Source of the DNA: Candidatus Rifleibacteriota bacterium
Lineage (GTDB): Bacteria; Riflebacteria; Ozemobacteria; Ozemobacterales; Ozemobacteraceae
Direction: 5' to 3'
NCBI GenBank assembly: GCA_029560455.1
Contig: JAKQKW010000261.1
Location: 1 to 8,634, forward strand
DNA length: 8,634 nt
How positions within the stretch are numbered: the first letter of the stretch is position 1; each line of letters begins with the position of its first letter. The translations under genes and the position numbers were made by a program. A model generated the notes under the pieces. It saw only the letters and a program-made list of their open reading frames with translations, was not told the origin of the DNA and made no database searches. Shown piece by piece: positions 6,836 to 8,634 of the stretch.

Positions 6836-7602
6836 CCAATGACATGATCTGGCTGGTTTTGCTGGCCGTAAACTACCTGCTGCTGGCTCTCTCATTTCGC
6901 CTGTTCAGGGCAAATGGCCTGTTTGCCTGGGTTGCCCTCTCTTCTATTCTCGCCAATATTCAGGTCGTTAAAACCATTGAGTTGTTCGGCATGGTGACCA
7001 CCCTCGGCAACATCATCTACGGCACCTCTTTTCTGGCCACCGACATTCTCAGCGAATGCTATTCAGAAAAAGAGGCGAAAGAAGCTGTAAAAATCGGTAT
7101 CTTCAGCATGCTCGCAACTACCGTTATCATGCAGATATGTCTGATGTTCGAACCGCATGCTTCAGACACCGCTCAGGGTGCTCTGCACAGTATCTTTTCG
7201 GTTATGCCGCGTATCGCCATTGCCAGCATAACCGCCTATTGCGTCAGCCAGAACTTTGACGTCTGGTTTTACAATTATCTTAAAATCAGGTTTCCTGAAC
7301 ATCTCTGGGTGCGCAACAACGGTTCGACAATGGTTAGCCAGTTGATCGACAACGTGATTTTTACGGTTCTGGCTTTCTGGGGCGTTTTTGAACTCGGTGT
7401 TCTGCTGCAGATCTTCGCTTCAACTTATCTTCTTAAATGGATAGTTGCTCTCTGCGATACGCCGTTTATTTACTGGGCGAGAGCATTTCATCGCAGTTCG
7501 ACAAAGACCGATAACCACAAGAACCTTGAAAATACAGATCAGGGCAACTGCATCGCTGCGACCGCCTGTGAAAACTCACTGGCAGACAGCGCCCTCGGGT
7601 AA
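6832..7602 (+). CDS. yhhQ: Queuosine precursor transporter, YhhQ/QPTR (DUF165) family
   Basis: This inner-membrane importer of 7-deazaguanine precursors (preQ0, preQ1 or queuine, depending on the member) is 256 residues long with about six helices, beginning at about 5-24 and 28-50. Family signatures are GNIIYGTSFLATDILSECYS (59-78) followed by EKEAKEAVKIG, then PRIAIASITAYCVSQNFDVW (126-145), and RNNGSTMVSQLIDNVIF (161-177). Coupling to queL by an ATGA overlap makes queuine or queuosine base the likely cargo, because QueL acts on queuine; this is inference. It is about 35 residues longer than E. coli YhhQ. The extra length is a polar C-terminal tail (about 221-256) that lies partly over the 3' end of the convergent radical SAM gene. 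This tail may not be conserved. Confidence 0.9.
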   Translation: MTNDMIWLVLLAVNYLLLALSFRLFRANGLFAWVALSSILANIQVVKTIELFGMVTTLGNIIYGTSFLATDILSECYSEKEAKEAVKIGIFSMLATTVIMQICLMFEPHASDTAQGALHSIFSVMPRIAIASITAYCVSQNFDVWFYNYLKIRFPEHLWVRNNGSTMVSQLIDNVIFTVLAFWGVFELGVLLQIFASTYLLKWIVALCDTPFIYWARAFHRSSTKTDNHKNLENTDQGNCIAATACENSLADSALG

Positions 7603-8477
7603 TTGAAAAACACCTGACCCGGCCGCTCGTTATAATATGGCCGGTTGCAGTCGCCACAGCCGGATGTACGGAAAGCATCGCCATTGCAGAGTGCCTCCCG
7701 CAGCTCTTCGCCGCTTAGACCATAGCTGGTCAGCCGCCCGTCGACGAAAGAACAGTCTGTGAGACAGATTCTGCGGTTTTCGCATAGAAATCTGAACGCC
7801 TGCATGCGCCGGTAAGCGTCAAGGTCGGGTGCGGAACCACCGTTGACCGGTGTCAGGGCAAACAGTGAAACCTTGCCGCCAGCTGCAACAATCTCTTGAA
7901 TTCGCCCGGCAAAAGTTTCTTCACTGTCTCCAAGCCCAAAAATCAGATGCACTTCGATGCGGGCACCTGCCATTTTCAGCAGTTGCTGCAGAGCTGGCCA
8001 GTCATTATGCCAGTCTTTGCGTTTGTGCTCGCGGTAAGTAACCTCGGCTGCAGCATCGAGTCCGATGCCGATATGATCGAGCCCCATTTCAAGCATTTCC
8101 TTCGCCAGAGTCGTCTGTGACGGGCTGAGGGTCATACTTGTCGAAATGCCACTGCTGATCAGGCGCTTCGCCAGACATTTGATGGTTTCGGTGTTTTCAG
8201 GGTTATAACCGGTTTGCAGGCAGATGCGCCTGAATGGCCTGGGTTCAACAGTAAGACGCTCAAGCACCGTTGCAAACTCATATTCTGGCCAGATGACGCG
8301 TGAGAGTTTCTGTGATTTCTGGTTGCCGTTCGCTCGCGAACAAAACGAACAACGGCCAATGCAGCCGTTGTCATATAACAGATAAGCCGTGGTCGGCGCC
8401 ACATCCTGGCGCGCTTCAAGCAGCCCGAGAACTATGGCTGTGCCATAGGAAACACGTATTTTCATTGCGTCTGCCAT
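7539..8477 (-). CDS. Radical SAM protein related to biotin synthase, probable LipS1-type lipoyl synthase subunit
   Basis: This 312-residue protein has the canonical radical SAM motif CxxxCxxC as NGCIGRCSFCSRA (Cys39, Cys43, Cys46). A barrel follows, with ICLQTGYNPENTE (85-97), GIGLDAAAE (137-145) and HLIFGLGDSEETF (177-189). The C-terminal region is Cys-rich (Cys232, Cys238, Cys242, Cys264, Cys274, Cys277) and contains SGCGDCNRPYYNERPG (272-287), followed by FFNYPRAL. These could bind an auxiliary iron-sulfur cluster, as sulfur-inserting enzymes do. I associate this tail and a BioB-like core with LipS1 of the two-protein LipS1/LipS2 lipoyl synthase, but from memory and without alignment. The start is ATG at 8477, with GAGG about 9 bases upstream inside the previous gene. 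A second in-frame ATG at 8465 is possible. The gene follows another by 4 bases. Its last 20 codons and stop overlap the convergent transporter gene. Confidence 0.6.
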   Translation of the reverse strand: MADAMKIRVSYGTAIVLGLLEARQDVAPTTAYLLYDNGCIGRCSFCSRANGNQKSQKLSRVIWPEYEFATVLERLTVEPRPFRRICLQTGYNPENTETIKCLAKRLISSGISTSMTLSPSQTTLAKEMLEMGLDHIGIGLDAAAEVTYREHKRKDWHNDWPALQQLLKMAGARIEVHLIFGLGDSEETFAGRIQEIVAAGGKVSLFALTPVNGGSAPDLDAYRRMQAFRFLCENRRICLTDCSFVDGRLTSYGLSGEELREALCNGDAFRTSGCGDCNRPYYNERPGQVFFNYPRALSASEFSQAVAAMQLP

Positions 8478-8481
8478 TTAT

Positions 8482-8634
8482 TTATGCCTCAAGAGCGCAG
8501 CAGTTGCTTCTGCAGATAATGCTGACACCATTTTCTTCAAGAATCTGCAGCAGTTTGTGATCTGGCATGACGAATCGCCGATAACCGTGCAGCCAGGCAA
8601 GAATATCGAAATTGCGGCGGTAAATGCCGGCTGG
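8482..8634 (-). CDS. C-terminal end of an upstream partner gene, possibly a LipS2-type radical SAM protein (partial)
   Basis: The minus-strand frame is open from the window edge to TAA at 8484-8482, giving the last 50 residues of a protein. It reads PAGIYRRNFDILAWLHGYRR and ends in a Cys-rich tail, CRSNCCALEA (Cys41, Cys45 and Cys46 of the fragment). The stop lies 4 bases before the next gene's ATG, so the two are almost certainly cotranscribed. The next gene's ribosome site (GAGG) falls in this gene's last codons. A C-terminus of this kind fits the second member of a BioB-like radical SAM pair (LipS2 beside LipS1), but the diagnostic N-terminal cluster motif is outside the window. The coding call is firm; the identity is tentative. 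Confidence 0.6.
   Translation of the reverse strand, partial: PAGIYRRNFDILAWLHGYRRFVMPDHKLLQILEENGVSIICRSNCCALEA

Noticed and set aside
7600..7640. Bidirectional terminator between the convergent genes
   Set aside because: There is no intergenic space there and I see no GC stem followed by a T-run on either strand.

Overview
The window is a densely packed stretch of bacterial chromosome at roughly 50% GC. It has nine protein genes, two of them cut by the window edges, and almost no non-coding sequence. Neighbouring genes overlap by 4 bases or sit 4-13 bases apart. I see no tRNA, rRNA, CRISPR array, insertion sequence or phage gene. The gene mix is a TldD/TldE pair, a large multi-pass receptor with a nucleotide cyclase domain, anaerobe-style radical SAM enzymes, and queuine salvage rather than synthesis. 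This suggests a free-living or sediment-type bacterium of a poorly sampled, probably anaerobic lineage. A Riflebacteria-like origin is only a weak guess; the sequence does not prove a taxon.

Layout from left to right. Block A (1-6066, minus strand, read right to left) looks like one operon. It runs: a small four-helix DUF3147-type membrane protein, TldD (with the HExxxH zinc motif), TldE/PmbA, a 974-residue membrane receptor with HAMP and class III cyclase domains, and the N-terminus of another membrane protein that overlaps the cyclase stop by ATGA. Block B (6125-7602, plus strand) is a two-gene queuine/queuosine salvage unit: a QueL-type radical SAM lyase overlapped by ATGA with a YhhQ/QPTR-family queuosine precursor transporter. 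Block C (7539-8634, minus strand) is a pair of genes 4 bases apart. One is a radical SAM protein with a C-terminal Cys-rich CNRPYYNERP segment; the other is the C-terminal end of a second protein. They most resemble the LipS1/LipS2-type lipoyl synthase pair. Blocks B and C converge and overlap tail to tail by 64 bases.

How the genes work together. In block B, the transporter would import a 7-deazaguanine precursor and QueL would convert queuine to preQ1 for tRNA modification. TldD and TldE normally form one heterodimeric metallopeptidase. The most unusual point is the cyclase. Both metal-binding Asp residues and the Lys/Thr base-recognition pair are present, but the conserved Asn and Arg that stabilise the transition state are replaced by Glu931 and Ser935. 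It is either a non-catalytic output domain or one half of a heterodimer, and the translationally overlapping downstream membrane protein is the obvious candidate partner.
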